From positions 1 to 64,000 of the forward strand of contig JBAQWV010000041.1 in NCBI GenBank assembly GCA_049299095.1: a stretch of 64,000 bases of DNA. The letters are read 5' to 3'. Shown piece after piece: positions 19,214 through 27,857 of the stretch. Each line of letters opens with the position of its first letter. The stretch's first letter is position 1. The notes below the pieces were generated by a model. That model saw nothing but the letters and a program-made list of their open reading frames with translations, was not told the DNA's origin and searched no databases. The DNA comes from JAAEKA01 sp049299095. Its GTDB lineage: Bacteria; Chloroflexota; Anaerolineae; JAAEKA01. The translations under genes were made by a program, and so were the position numbers.

Positions 19214-20053
19214 TTACACTTCCCATCCCTGCTTGGCTTCGTAGGCGCGATAGGCGGCGATCAATCGGCGGGTGATCGGGCCGGGGCTGGCGGGCAGCGC
19301 GATGTGATCCACATGGCTGATTGGCACAATGCGCCGGTGGGTGCTGGTGATGAACGCCTCGTCCCAGGTATCTACTTCGGCCAGCGGCAGCGCGGTGTAG
19401 GTGACAGGGATACCCAGCTCGCCTGCTAGTTGCAATGTGATCTCTTCGGTGATCCCGTCCAGCGCGGTGCCGGCCAGCGGGCGCAATACCTGACCATTGC
19501 GCACGGCCAACACGTTGCAGGTGGTGCCTTCGGTAATGTGGCCGTGACGATCTACAATCAAGCCTTCGTGTGCGCCCACGGCGTTCGCCTTGAAGCGTGC
19601 CATGGTCTGCGCGAGGCAGTTGGTAGACTTGGCCAGCGGACGGAACCGTTCCCCCTCGCTGCTGACCACGGCAACCCCTTCGGCGTAAAATTCGGGGCCG
19701 TGCGTGGGGCAGGGCTTGAGGTACAACGCGCCCACCGGGCCATGGACGCCGTCACTGCCGTAGGAAACGATACGCAGCAGGCCGCAGGGGCTGGTCATGG
19801 TGGCAGCCAGGCGGCGTGCCCAATTGCCGATCTCGGCTACGGGTGCAGGCAGATCCAGGTTGAGAAGTTGCGCCGACTGCTCGAGCCGCAGCAAGTGCTG
19901 CTGAAGGTGGAAAAAGCGCCCTTGTTCGATCAAAATCGTCTCGTAGATGCCGAATGCGTCCACTAGCGATTGGCTGGACACAGGAAAGCCGTTTTCACGG
20001 GCCAGTATCAGCTCGCCGTTCAAAATTATATAGGGGGAAGGAGAGTTGCTCAT
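19214..20053 (-). CDS. Class IV PLP-dependent aminotransferase
   Basis: This 279-residue protein belongs to the branched-chain aminotransferase/D-amino-acid transaminase/aminodeoxychorismate lyase fold. The PLP-binding Lys lies in LAKSTNCL, followed by the typical GLIVDRHGHITEGTTCNVLAV stretch with the conserved Glu and Asn. Which of the three activities it has is not clear; the ADC lyase/D-Ala group fits the length best. The ATG is 2 nt after the stop of the upstream gene, so the two form an operon. No clear ribosome-binding site is seen, consistent with coupled translation. Confidence 0.88.
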   Translation of the reverse strand: MSNSPSPYIILNGELILARENGFPVSSQSLVDAFGIYETILIEQGRFFHLQQHLLRLEQSAQLLNLDLPAPVAEIGNWARRLAATMTSPCGLLRIVSYGSDGVHGPVGALYLKPCPTHGPEFYAEGVAVVSSEGERFRPLAKSTNCLAQTMARFKANAVGAHEGLIVDRHGHITEGTTCNVLAVRNGQVLRPLAGTALDGITEEITLQLAGELGIPVTYTALPLAEVDTWDEAFITSTHRRIVPISHVDHIALPASPGPITRRLIAAYRAYEAKQGWEV

Positions 20054-20055
20054 GA

Positions 20056-20784
20056 TTACATCGCTTGCAGCTTGTCGCTGACCAGGCTGGCCAGGAAGGT
20101 GCGCTGCTCACCGCTGTCGAAAAGGATCGTGAGTTGGGGATCGGTGCTGTGGGGCGTCAGGGCGCTGATGGTGCCTGGACCGAAGCGGTTGTGCTGGACG
20201 CGTGCGCCCTCGGCCAGCTTGAGCGGGCGCGTGCTGGTGGATGGGGCGACGGGGCGCGGGGTGACGATGCTATTCATCTCGCGGTCGCGCCAAAGTTCAG
20301 CGAAGGTCGCCAGGTCGTCCGGGCTTTTGACGCGACGTGTAATGCCATCCAACCGGCTGCGCGCGTCTGTCAGTTGCGCGGACAGACCTGCACGGTCCCG
20401 CTTAGCCAGCTTGCTTTGATCGAGATTGGCGGCGAGGCGGGTCAGTAGCAGACGCAGCCGTTGCAGTTGCTCGTTGGGATAGGCGTCATCGGCATCCAGC
20501 AGGAATAATTCGATGCCGTGCTGGCGGCACAGTTCTTCGCGCGTTTGATCGCGCTGCGTTTCTTCCAGCAATTCCCAATCGCTTTGCTTGGGCTGACCTT
20601 TGGCGGTCATGCCCACAAAGCGCACGGCCAGTCCCACTTGGGGGTAGAGGAGGTCGAGCTTCAGGCGGCGGCGGGTGGCGGGGTTGATCAGCCAATCGGG
20701 GCTGACATCTTCCTCGACGGTAAAATCTTGCATGGTTTTGGCCAGGATTTCGCGCCAGGCCATGATGTTGAATGCACTGCCCAC
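20056..20784 (-). CDS. Unknown protein with UvrD/PcrA-type C-terminal Tudor-like tail
   Basis: The 242-residue protein ends with GARVQHNRFGPGTI and FDSGEQRTF, which match the small RNA-polymerase-binding Tudor-like tail found at the end of UvrD/PcrA helicases. No helicase domain is present. The N-terminal half (RRRLKLDLLYPQVGLAVRF) is reminiscent of a nuclease-like beta core with D-x-x-x-P and a following Lys-poor strand, but this is weak. The middle is helical. It starts at GTG 20784 with GGAGG five bases upstream; the internal ATG at 20763 lacks one. A role in DNA repair or transcription is a guess. Confidence 0.7.
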   Translation of the reverse strand: MGSAFNIMAWREILAKTMQDFTVEEDVSPDWLINPATRRRLKLDLLYPQVGLAVRFVGMTAKGQPKQSDWELLEETQRDQTREELCRQHGIELFLLDADDAYPNEQLQRLRLLLTRLAANLDQSKLAKRDRAGLSAQLTDARSRLDGITRRVKSPDDLATFAELWRDREMNSIVTPRPVAPSTSTRPLKLAEGARVQHNRFGPGTISALTPHSTDPQLTILFDSGEQRTFLASLVSDKLQAM

Positions 20785-20836
20785 GGGGGCCTCCGGTCAG
20801 AAAGTTGGCGGCGGGCAGGCCCGCGCCACGCAGGCA

Positions 20837-20864
20837 AGCATAGCACCAGCCCCCCAGAATTCAA
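20837..20864 (-). promoter_or_regulatory. Putative promoter of the aminotransferase operon
   Basis: On the minus strand TTGAAT (20859-20864) and TATGCT (20837-20842) are 16 nt apart, upstream of the GTG start at 20784. Confidence 0.5.
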
Positions 20865-20913
20865 AATTTTTAGCTGAGCACAGAAGGCTGAACCATCTTG
20901 TGCTGTCGGAAAG

Positions 20914-20954
20914 CAAAAACCGGAAGCAGTCACAGCTGGCTGTTTCCGGTTTTG
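20914..20954 (-). terminator. Terminator of the SUF operon
   Basis: A long stem pairs AAAACCGGAAGCAG with CTGTTTCCGGTTTT (one G-T pair) just past the sufT stop. The 3' arm on the minus strand ends in a short T-run. Confidence 0.75.
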
Positions 20955-20977
20955 TGCGCTCAATGTAAGACAGGCGC

Positions 20978-21286
20978 TTAGAAGATGCCCAATTCTTCCT
21001 TAGCCCATTCGCTCATCATCTCTGGCGACCAGAAGGGCTGCCAAACGATGTTTACCGCGACGTGGCTGACTTCAGGAAAGGCATTTTTGACCGCGTTTTT
21101 GACATCGTAAATGATCTGCGGCCCGGCCGGGCAACCGGGGCTGGTTAGGGTCATGTCAATGTCAATGCTGTCTTCGTCAGTGGTGACGCCGTAGATCAAG
21201 CCAAGATCAACGATGTTTAGCCCAATTTCCGGGTCTACCACGCTGGTGCGGATGCGCTCGCGTACGTCTTGTTCAGTAACAGCCAT
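20978..21286 (-). CDS. sufT: SufT-like MIP18/DUF59 family Fe-S assembly protein
   Basis: This 102-residue protein is a DUF59 (MIP18/SufT) member that helps maturation of Fe-S proteins. It has the DPEIGLNIVDLGLIY motif and the TSPGCPAG motif with the conserved Cys. An upstream TTG at 21298 overlaps the ribosome-binding site; GGAGG five bases before ATG 21286 sets the start. It is the last gene of the SUF operon and is followed by the operon terminator. Confidence 0.9.
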   Translation of the reverse strand: MAVTEQDVRERIRTSVVDPEIGLNIVDLGLIYGVTTDEDSIDIDMTLTSPGCPAGPQIIYDVKNAVKNAFPEVSHVAVNIVWQPFWSPEMMSEWAKEELGIF

Positions 21287-21301
21287 TGTGTCCTCCAATG
21301 T

Positions 21302-21622
21302 TTACCAATCCACCGTTAAATAGATCGTGTTGTCACGCACCGTGACAGGAAATGCTTCAATCGGCTCGAAGGCTGGCATAACCAGCGCGCGGCCGGTGCG
21401 GATGTCGAAGCGTGCGCCGTGGCGTGGACATTCCACTTCGTAGCCATTGATTAACTCGCCTTCGTCTAGTGAACCACTATCGTGGCTGCAAATGTTTTCG
21501 ACGGCATAAAATTGTTCGTTGTCCACATTGAACACGGCGATTTCTGTATCATCCACTGTTACGACAATCCGCCCACCCTGGGGGATGTCGGTACGTTGGG
21601 CCACTTTGATTAAGTTGGGCAT
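21302..21622 (-). CDS. Rieske-type [2Fe-2S] ferredoxin
   Basis: This 106-residue soluble Rieske protein has the ligand motifs CSH and CPRH in the order C-x-H...C-x-x-H, and no membrane anchor. It resembles ferredoxins of nonhaem oxygenase systems (NirD/BphF-like), but its place in a SUF operon suggests an electron-transfer role in cluster assembly or a client. The frame is open to 21694 and would overlap sufU1 by 14 nt; the ATG at 21622 matches the family N-terminus, with AAAGGA 12 bases upstream. Start uncertainty remains. Confidence 0.85.
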   Translation of the reverse strand: MPNLIKVAQRTDIPQGGRIVVTVDDTEIAVFNVDNEQFYAVENICSHDSGSLDEGELINGYEVECPRHGARFDIRTGRALVMPAFEPIEAFPVTVRDNTIYLTVDW

Positions 21623-21680
21623 GGGAAAAGAGAATCCTTTACAGACGAAAAAAGTACTGCGTACTGTAATACGCAGCTCG

Positions 21681-22058
21681 TTACAATTCCTCATCCACTC
21701 CCCATACGCCGGCCTTGAGCGCCTTGAGCGGCAGCAGCGCGCATTTTAGCCGCACGGGGCCGATCTCGATGCCCAGCAGGTCAAGGATGTCGTCCTTGGT
21801 CCAGCCTTTCAACTCGTCTAGCGATTTGCCGATGATCTCTTCGGTCATCATCGAGGCAGATGCCTGGCTGATGGCGCAGCCGCGGCCATCAAAGGCCGCG
21901 TCTGTCACGATGCCGTCTACGATCTTCAGCTCCAGCGTGATTTCATCGCCGCAGAAGGGGTTGTGATCGAAATGGCTGATGTCAGCGTGTTCCAGATGGC
22001 CTTTGTGCCGTGGATGTCGGTAGTGATCGAGGATAGCCTCGCGATAAAGTGCGTCCAT
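21681..22058 (-). CDS. sufU: SufU iron-sulfur scaffold / sulfur-relay protein (copy 1)
   Basis: The 125-residue protein is an IscU/SufU-type protein with three conserved cysteines in FCGDE, RGCAISQAS and KCALLP. In Firmicutes SufU is a zinc-dependent sulfurtransferase accepting sulfur from SufS. It is slightly shorter than B. subtilis SufU. It lies 25 nt downstream of sufS. A second, more divergent copy lies on the other side of sufS. Confidence 0.92.
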   Translation of the reverse strand: MDALYREAILDHYRHPRHKGHLEHADISHFDHNPFCGDEITLELKIVDGIVTDAAFDGRGCAISQASASMMTEEIIGKSLDELKGWTKDDILDLLGIEIGPVRLKCALLPLKALKAGVWGVDEEL

Positions 22059-22083
22059 GATGGAAGTGCAACCGTGTTATTCT

Positions 22084-23304
22084 TTAGCCGAGCAAGTGCT
22101 GGGCTGTTTCCAGTGCGGCGACCAGCCGATCTATTTCTTCAAACGTGTTGTAGAAATAGAAGCTGGCGCGCGCGCTGGCTGGAATGTCGTAAAAATCGTG
22201 GATCGGCTGCGCACAGTGATGTCCAGCGCGGATGGCGATGCCCTCGGCGTCCAAAATTGCGGCAATGTCGTGCGGATGCACGTTGCCCAGCGTGAATGCT
22301 ACTGCACCGCCGCGCGCGGTTGCATCGGGGCCGAGGATGCGCAAGCCTTCAACGCGGCTCATTTGCTGCATGGCATAGGCCACCAACTCGTGCTCACGGC
22401 GTTGCACCCAGTCCATACCGAGGTTGGTGAGATAATCCACCGCCGCGCCCAAGCCAATGGCCTCCGCGATAGCGGGTGTACCTGCCTCGAATTTCCAGGG
22501 CAGGCTGTTCCAGCGTGAACGCTCCAGGCGCACCTCGCGGATCATGTCGCCGCCACCCATGAAGGGGGGCATGGCCTCCAGCAGCTCGCGGCGGCCATAA
22601 AGCACACCGATGCCGGTGGGGCCGCACATTTTATGGCTGGAGAAGACCAGGAAATCGCCGTCCAGCGCCTGCACGTCCACCGGCAGGTGGGGGACGCTTT
22701 GTGCGCCGTCCACCAGTGCCAGCGCGCCAACCGCATGGGCGCGCTGGACCAGCTCCGCGGCCGGATTAATTGTTCCCAGCACGTTGGACATGGCCGTAAA
22801 GGCGAATAGCCGTGTGCGTTCGGTCAGCAACTCATCCAGCAAGTCCAGCCGTAGCATGCCTTCTGGCGTCACCGGCACATAACGCAGGGTCGCGCCGGTG
22901 CGGTCGGCGATGAGCTGCCACGGCACGATGTTGGCGTGATGTTCCATCTGCGTGATCAGCACTTCGTCGCCGGGGCGCAGGGTGTTCAAGCCCCAGCTAT
23001 ACGCCACCAGATTGACTGCTTCGGTGGCGTTGCGGGTGAAAATGACCTGTTTGCTGCTGGCAGCGTTGATGAAGCGGGCAATGCGGCCACGGGCACCCTC
23101 GTACAGCGCGGTGGCTTCTTCGCTCAGGGTGTGTACCCCGCGATGTACGTTGGCATTGTGACGGCGGTAATAGTCGTCCATCGCCTGTAACACCGAGAGC
23201 GGCTTTTGTGAAGTGGCGGCGTTGTCGAGATAAGCGAGCGGTTGGTTGTGTACTTCCCGCTGCAAGGCAGGAAAATCGGCGCGCAGGGCTTGCAAAGTCG
23301 TCAA
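22084..23304 (-). CDS. sufS: Cysteine desulfurase SufS
   Basis: This 406-residue PLP enzyme removes sulfur from cysteine as a persulfide for Fe-S assembly. It shows the SufS/group II features: LDNAATSQKP at the N-terminus, the MEHHANIVPW region, the PLP lysine in SSHKMCGPTG and the persulfide Cys in RAGHHCAQP. The start is TTG (23302-23304), overlapping the sufU2 stop as TTGA, so translation is probably coupled. SufE is absent; the two SufU proteins presumably take the sulfur. Confidence 0.96.
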   Translation of the reverse strand: MTTLQALRADFPALQREVHNQPLAYLDNAATSQKPLSVLQAMDDYYRRHNANVHRGVHTLSEEATALYEGARGRIARFINAASSKQVIFTRNATEAVNLVAYSWGLNTLRPGDEVLITQMEHHANIVPWQLIADRTGATLRYVPVTPEGMLRLDLLDELLTERTRLFAFTAMSNVLGTINPAAELVQRAHAVGALALVDGAQSVPHLPVDVQALDGDFLVFSSHKMCGPTGIGVLYGRRELLEAMPPFMGGGDMIREVRLERSRWNSLPWKFEAGTPAIAEAIGLGAAVDYLTNLGMDWVQRREHELVAYAMQQMSRVEGLRILGPDATARGGAVAFTLGNVHPHDIAAILDAEGIAIRAGHHCAQPIHDFYDIPASARASFYFYNTFEEIDRLVAALETAQHLLG

Positions 23305-23702
23305 GATAAACGCTCAGTTCTGTAAATGGCCGCTAACTCGCTGGCGGCATGTTTGACCGCATCAAAGGAGAGGGTGACACAGCGCCGCCGCGCGCTGGCA
23401 ATGTCGGGGCCAACCAGAGCCAGCAGCGGTTCGACCGATGCGTCCTCGATCTCGGCCAGGGTCTTGTCTTGCAACATTTCCATCATCATGGACGCGGCGG
23501 CCTGGCTGATGGTGCAGCCTTGCCCCTCGAAGGTGAAGGTGACGGGTTGACCAGCGCCGGCGCTGCGCAGATAAACGGTCACCACGTCGCCACAGCCGGG
23601 GTTGCTGCTGGTATAGGCGACAAGCGCCTCGGCCAGCGCGCCCTGATGGCGCGGGTGCTGGAAATGGTCAAGGATCAGATTGATGTGCTGCTGACGGTTC
23701 AT
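23301..23702 (-). CDS. SufU/IscU-like protein (copy 2)
   Basis: The 133-residue protein is a second IscU/SufU-fold protein with the same three Cys positions (PGCGDVV, QGCTISQAA, RRCVTLS). It is only distantly similar to copy 1 and lacks its KCALLP form. It overlaps the sufS start by 4 nt. ATG 23702 matches the family start, though no good ribosome-binding site is visible and the frame extends a little upstream. Specialisation between scaffold and sulfur-transfer roles is an inference. Confidence 0.85.
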   Translation of the reverse strand: MNRQQHINLILDHFQHPRHQGALAEALVAYTSSNPGCGDVVTVYLRSAGAGQPVTFTFEGQGCTISQAAASMMMEMLQDKTLAEIEDASVEPLLALVGPDIASARRRCVTLSFDAVKHAASELAAIYRTERLS

Positions 23703-23717
23703 GATATGTGCAAAGAT

Positions 23718-23743
23718 AACCCGCAACGGATGAGTTGCGGGTT
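23718..23743. repeat. Hairpin upstream of sufU2
   Basis: A perfect 10-bp stem (AACCCGCAAC/GTTGCGGGTT) with a 6-nt loop lies between the sulfurtransferase stop and the sufU2 start, ending 15 nt before that ATG. No T-run follows, so it is more likely an mRNA processing or translation element than a strong terminator. Confidence 0.5.
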
Positions 23744-23799
23744 GCGAATTACGAGTTAGGGGCCATTATCGCGCCAGACGAAAGGAGCGGCAAATGACG

Positions 23800-24651
23800 C
23801 TACTTCTCGATGGGGACGCCGACCAGGTTGCCCCATTCGGTCCAACTGCCATCGTAGTTACGTACGCTGTTATAGCCGAGTAGGTAGGTCAGCACAAACC
23901 AGGTGTGGCTGGAACGCTCGCCGATGCGGCAGTAGGCCACGACATTGTCATCGGGCTTGAGGCCCTGCTCTTCTTCATAGATTGCGCGCAGCTCGGCCGC
24001 GCTCTTGAAGGTTCCGTCGGCGTTGGCCGCCCGCGCCCAGGGCACGTTTTTGGCACCGGGGATGTGTCCGCCGCGCAGCGCGCCCTCCTGTGGGTAGTTC
24101 GCCATGTGCAGCAATTCGCCGCTGTACTCGCCCGGCGAACGCACATCCACCAGCGGCAGCCCCGCGTTGACATGTGCCAGCACCTGATCGCGCATGGCAC
24201 GGATCTTGTAGTCGGTGCGTGCATGTGCGTGATACTCGGTGCGCGGATAGCTCGGTACCTCGCGCGTCCAGGCGCGACCCTCGGCCTCCCATTTGGCGCG
24301 GCCACCGTCCATCACTTTGGCCTTGGTGTGGCCGAACAACTGGAACACCCAAAAAGCGTAGGTGGCCCACCAGTTGTTTTTGTCGCCATAGAAGACCACG
24401 GTGGTGTCGTTACTGATTCCGTTGGCTGACAGCAGCGCCTCAAAGTCCTCGCGGCTGAGATAATCGCGGCGTACAGCGTCGTTCAAGTCTTTTTGCCAGT
24501 CAATTTGCACCGCGCCGGGAATATGACCCAGGTCATACAGTAAAATATCTTCATTAGACTCGACAATGCGCACCGTCGGATCGTTCAAATGGTCAGCTAC
24601 CCACTCGGTAGATACCAGAACGTCAGGACGGACATAGCCTTTGTTGGTCAT
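23800..24651 (-). CDS. Two-domain rhodanese sulfurtransferase
   Basis: The 283-residue protein is a tandem rhodanese (thiosulfate or mercaptopyruvate sulfurtransferase). The first, inactive domain has GHIPGAVQIDW. The second has the catalytic Cys in AYCRIGERSS, whose loop (CRxGxRS) fits thiosulfate:cyanide sulfurtransferase. AGGAG six bases before ATG 24651 fixes the start; the longer frame (to 24738) reads through repeat DNA. Its position inside the SUF operon suggests it feeds or handles sulfane sulfur for cluster synthesis. Confidence 0.93.
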   Translation of the reverse strand: MTNKGYVRPDVLVSTEWVADHLNDPTVRIVESNEDILLYDLGHIPGAVQIDWQKDLNDAVRRDYLSREDFEALLSANGISNDTTVVFYGDKNNWWATYAFWVFQLFGHTKAKVMDGGRAKWEAEGRAWTREVPSYPRTEYHAHARTDYKIRAMRDQVLAHVNAGLPLVDVRSPGEYSGELLHMANYPQEGALRGGHIPGAKNVPWARAANADGTFKSAAELRAIYEEEQGLKPDDNVVAYCRIGERSSHTWFVLTYLLGYNSVRNYDGSWTEWGNLVGVPIEK

Positions 24652-24659
24652 AAGATGCT

Positions 24660-24920
24660 CCTGTGGGGGGACAAGTAGGGAAGGAGACAAGTAGGGAAGT
24701 AAACAAGGAGGGAAGTAAACAAGGAGACAAGTAGACAAGTAAACAAGGAGGGAAGGAGGGAAGTAGACAAGTAAACAAGGATGTAGAAAACAACCTGTAT
24801 ACCTGCGTACTTGTCTACTTATCCCATGTGTACTTGTATACCTGCTTACTTGTATACTTGCGTACTTGTATACCTGCGTACTTGTATACTTGTCTACCTG
24901 TGTACTTGTGTACCTGTATC
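24660..24920. repeat. Large imperfect palindrome of ACAAGTA / TACTTGT units
   Basis: The left half (about 24667-24782) is purine-rich and made of repeating ACAAGTAGACAAGTA and GGGAAGTAAACAAGG units. The right half (about 24795-24920) repeats the complement, GTACTTGTATACCTG. Together they could fold into one very long hairpin in the sufD-sulfurtransferase mRNA. Any protein read from it (YLYTCLLVYL-like) is repeat noise. Related shorter elements lie at 26281-26362, 27795-27857 and 57405-57476. Confidence 0.8.
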
Positions 24921-24925
24921 TTCTA

Positions 24926-26263
24926 TTACCAGTCTGCCAGCACTTTGCGGGCGATAATGCGTTCCAGCTTGCGGCGTACAGCCTCCACGGGCACGCGGTT
25001 CAGCACTTCTTCAAAGAAACCGGTGACGATCATCTGCTCGGCTTGATACTGGGTCAGACCGCGCGCCATCAGGTAAAACAGGTATTCCGGTTCGATCTTG
25101 CTGACGGTAGCGCCATGCGTGCAGCGCACGTCGTCTGCTTCGATCTCCAGGCCGGGGATGCTGTCGGCGCGGGCGCGCTTGTCGAGCACCAGGTTTTCGT
25201 TCTTTTGGTAGGCGTCGGTCTTCTGCGCATCTGGCCAGACCTTGATGCTGCCGGAGTAGACCGAGCGCGAGCGGCCGCGCAGTGCCCCCTTGAACAATAG
25301 GTCGCTGGTGCAGTGATCGGCAAAGTGATTTTGCATCGTGTGATGGTCAAGGTGTTGCTTGCCGCTGGGGAAGTAGAGGCCCAGCAACTCACCGTGGCCG
25401 CCGCGCTCCAGCAACTGCATCTCCAGGTTGATCTTGCTGAGGCGGCTGCCCCAGGAGCTGATGATCCAGTTGCACTGTGCGTCGCGGCGCATCTGGGCTT
25501 GCTGCGTGCTGAAGTGCCAGGTGTTGGTGTTCCAGTCCTGGCCGTGCATGTAGCGCACCACTGCGCCGGGCTGGGCAAAGATTTCGACCACGCCACTGTG
25601 GAAGGATGCGCCGTCGCCGTCACTAACCATTTCGTCAATGTAGGAGACCTGGGCATTTTCTTCGGCGATGATTAGCGTGTGGGCGAAGTCGGCCACGCCC
25701 GCGCGCGTGCCGGTGATGCCGTACAGCGGTAATTCAATCTGCACGTTGCGCGGCACGTAGAGCACCGCGCCGCCCGTCACCAGCGCGGCGTGCAGCGCGG
25801 TGAACTTGTTGGCATCTACGGCTACGTTGTCTGTCATGAAGTAGCGCTGGATCAGCTCGGGATGCTGCTGGATGGCGGTGTCGAGGTCGGTGAAGATGAC
25901 ACCGCGGTCAGCCAGCGCCGCGCTCAGGGCATGATGGCGCACAGAGCCGTTTTCGGTGACCAGCGTGCCGGCGGCCTCAATCGCTTCCATCTCTTGCTGC
26001 AAATAAGCTGGCAGCTCGGCCTGACTGACGCGCCCCGTTTGGCTGGGCTGCGCCAGGTGAAAATCGTTGATATTGAGGCCAGTTAGGCGCGTGCGTCGCC
26101 ATTCTTCTTCTTCGCCCGTAGGCCAGGCGATTTCTTCAAAGAAACGCCAGGCGCGCAGGCGAAGATCAAGGAACCAAGTCGGCTCGTGCTTCTGCGCCGA
26201 CAGTGCCTGCACACCGGCTTGATTGAGTTGCAACTCACTTGAAGTTAAGGTTTTCACGGTCAT
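24926..26263 (-). CDS. sufD: Fe-S assembly protein SufD
   Basis: This 445-residue protein is the SufD subunit of the SufBCD scaffold complex, with the long right-handed beta-helix and the C-terminal helical domain. The C-terminus has the family motif TVSKIEPEYLFYLMARGL, followed by an Arg/Lys-rich end. ATG 26263 is chosen because the extension to 26314 reads through TACTTG repeats. SufD pairs with SufB on a SufC dimer. It lies in operon order sufC-sufB-sufD with repeat DNA on both sides. Confidence 0.93.
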   Translation of the reverse strand: MTVKTLTSSELQLNQAGVQALSAQKHEPTWFLDLRLRAWRFFEEIAWPTGEEEEWRRTRLTGLNINDFHLAQPSQTGRVSQAELPAYLQQEMEAIEAAGTLVTENGSVRHHALSAALADRGVIFTDLDTAIQQHPELIQRYFMTDNVAVDANKFTALHAALVTGGAVLYVPRNVQIELPLYGITGTRAGVADFAHTLIIAEENAQVSYIDEMVSDGDGASFHSGVVEIFAQPGAVVRYMHGQDWNTNTWHFSTQQAQMRRDAQCNWIISSWGSRLSKINLEMQLLERGGHGELLGLYFPSGKQHLDHHTMQNHFADHCTSDLLFKGALRGRSRSVYSGSIKVWPDAQKTDAYQKNENLVLDKRARADSIPGLEIEADDVRCTHGATVSKIEPEYLFYLMARGLTQYQAEQMIVTGFFEEVLNRVPVEAVRRKLERIIARKVLADW

Positions 26264-26280
26264 AGTGTTGCCTGGGATAA

Positions 26281-26362
26281 GTGTTGAGAGGTAGACAACT
26301 AGACAGGTACACAAGGAAATTCTGCTGACTTGCCTCCTTATGTACTTGTGTACTTGTTTCCT
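26281..26362. repeat. TACTTG-family palindromic repeat between sufB and sufD
   Basis: GTAGACAACTAGACAGGTACACAAGG on one side and CCTTATGTACTTGTGTACTTG on the other form an imperfect inverted repeat around AAATTCTGC. The unit is the same as that at 24660-24920. Confidence 0.65.
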
Positions 26363-26365
26363 TCC

Positions 26366-27781
26366 TTACCCAATACTCCCTTCCATCTGCAACTGGATCA
26401 GCCGGTTCATCTCAACGGCGTATTCCATCGGTAGCTCTTTGACCATCGGCTCGATGAAGCCGCTGACGATCATGCTGGCAGCTTCTTCTTCGCCCAGGCC
26501 GCGGCTCATCAGATAGAAGATTTGCTCTTCGTTGACTTTGCTGACGCTGGCTTCGTGGCCGACTTGTACATCCTGCTCATCAATTTCGATGTAGGGGTAG
26601 GTATCGGAGCGGCTACGATCATCCAGCAGCAGGGCATCGCACACCACAGTGGACTTGGAGCCGGTTGCACCCTTGGCTACTTTGAGCAGGCCGCGATAGG
26701 AGGCCCGCCCGCCGTTCTTGCTGATAGATTTGGAGATGATCTTGGACGAGGTGTTGGGCGCGCCATGCACCACCTTGCCACCCGCGTCCAGGGTCTGACC
26801 GTGGCCGGCGAAGGCGATGGAGAGAATCTCGCCGTGGGCCTTCGGACCGAGCATGTAGACCGCGGGGTATTTCATGGTCACTTTGGAGCCGAGATTGGCG
26901 TCAATCCATTCCATGGTCGCCCCGGCGGCAGCGGTGGCCCGCTTGGTTACCAGGTTATAGACGTTGTTTGACCAGTTTTGAATCGTGCTGTAGCGGCAGC
27001 GGCCATTTTCCTTGATGATAATCTCGACCACGGCGCTGTGCAGCGAATCCGAGGCGTAGATCGGCGCTGTGCAGCCTTCTACGTAGTGAACGCTGGCGCC
27101 CTCTTCCACGATGATCAATGTGCGCTCGAACTGGCCCATGTTCTGGGCGTTGATGCGGAAGTAGGCTTGCAGCGGGATGTCTACATGCACACCCTTTGGC
27201 ACGTAGACGTAGCTGCCGCCCGACCACACCGCCGAGTTCAGTGCGGCAAATTTGTTGTCTGACGGGGGAATCACCGAGCCGAAGTATTCCTTGAATACAT
27301 CTTCATGTTCGCGCAAGGCGGTATCGGTGTCCAGGAAGATGACGCCCAGCTTGGTCCACTGCTCTTGCAGCGAGTGATAGACCACTTCGGATTCGTACTG
27401 CGCGCCTACGCCGGCCAGGAAGTTGCGTTCAGCTTCGGGGATGCCCAGGCGGTCGAAGGTGTCCTTGATGTCGCTGGGGATGTCGTCCCAGGTTTTGCCT
27501 TGCTTTTCGACCGGCTTGATATAGTAGTAAATATCGTCGAAATCAATCTCGCTCAGGTCTGCGCCCCAGGTGGGCAGCGGCTTGGCGAGGAAAATATCCA
27601 ACGACCGATGGCGAAATTCGCGCATCCAGTCGGGTTCATTTTTTAAATCGCTGATCTGGTCAATGACTTCATGATCCAGGCCCTTGCGTGCCTTAAAGAC
27701 GTAGTCCTCAGGCATGCTGAACCCGTATTGGTATTCGTCTTTGACGCCAGACAGTGCTTCGCGATCGCTTGCAGTTGCCAT
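26366..27781 (-). CDS. sufB: Fe-S assembly protein SufB
   Basis: This 471-residue protein is SufB, the scaffold core of SufBC2D on which Fe-S clusters are built. Recognisable segments are KNEPDWM near the N-terminus, the NSAVWSGGSYVYVPKGVHVDIPLQ-type beta-helix entry, the conserved TVVCDALLLDD with the sulfur-acceptor Cys, and VGHEASVSKV near the end. Length and content are fully normal. AGGAG six bases before the ATG gives a firm start. It lies between sufC and sufD. Confidence 0.97.
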   Translation of the reverse strand: MATASDREALSGVKDEYQYGFSMPEDYVFKARKGLDHEVIDQISDLKNEPDWMREFRHRSLDIFLAKPLPTWGADLSEIDFDDIYYYIKPVEKQGKTWDDIPSDIKDTFDRLGIPEAERNFLAGVGAQYESEVVYHSLQEQWTKLGVIFLDTDTALREHEDVFKEYFGSVIPPSDNKFAALNSAVWSGGSYVYVPKGVHVDIPLQAYFRINAQNMGQFERTLIIVEEGASVHYVEGCTAPIYASDSLHSAVVEIIIKENGRCRYSTIQNWSNNVYNLVTKRATAAAGATMEWIDANLGSKVTMKYPAVYMLGPKAHGEILSIAFAGHGQTLDAGGKVVHGAPNTSSKIISKSISKNGGRASYRGLLKVAKGATGSKSTVVCDALLLDDRSRSDTYPYIEIDEQDVQVGHEASVSKVNEEQIFYLMSRGLGEEEAASMIVSGFIEPMVKELPMEYAVEMNRLIQLQMEGSIG

Positions 27782-27794
27782 ACAATACTCCTCG

Positions 27795-27857
27795 TTAAGC
27801 GTAAGTAGTAACGCGTAAGGTGTTGGACACTTGGTTCGCCTTACTACTTACCACTGA
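27795..27857. repeat. Imperfect palindrome between sufC and sufB
   Basis: GTAAGTAGTAACGCGTAAGG pairs in part with CCTTACTACTTAC. The sequence is related to the TACTTG elements in the neighbouring gaps, though shorter and more diverged. Confidence 0.5.

Noticed and set aside
24660..24920. CRISPR-like array
   Set aside because: The units are short and imperfect, with no unique spacers of constant length and no cas genes.
24828..25046. Short frames reading YLYTCLLVYL-like repeats
   Set aside because: They are translations of the TACTTG repeat array and lack ribosome-binding sites; composition is not protein-like.
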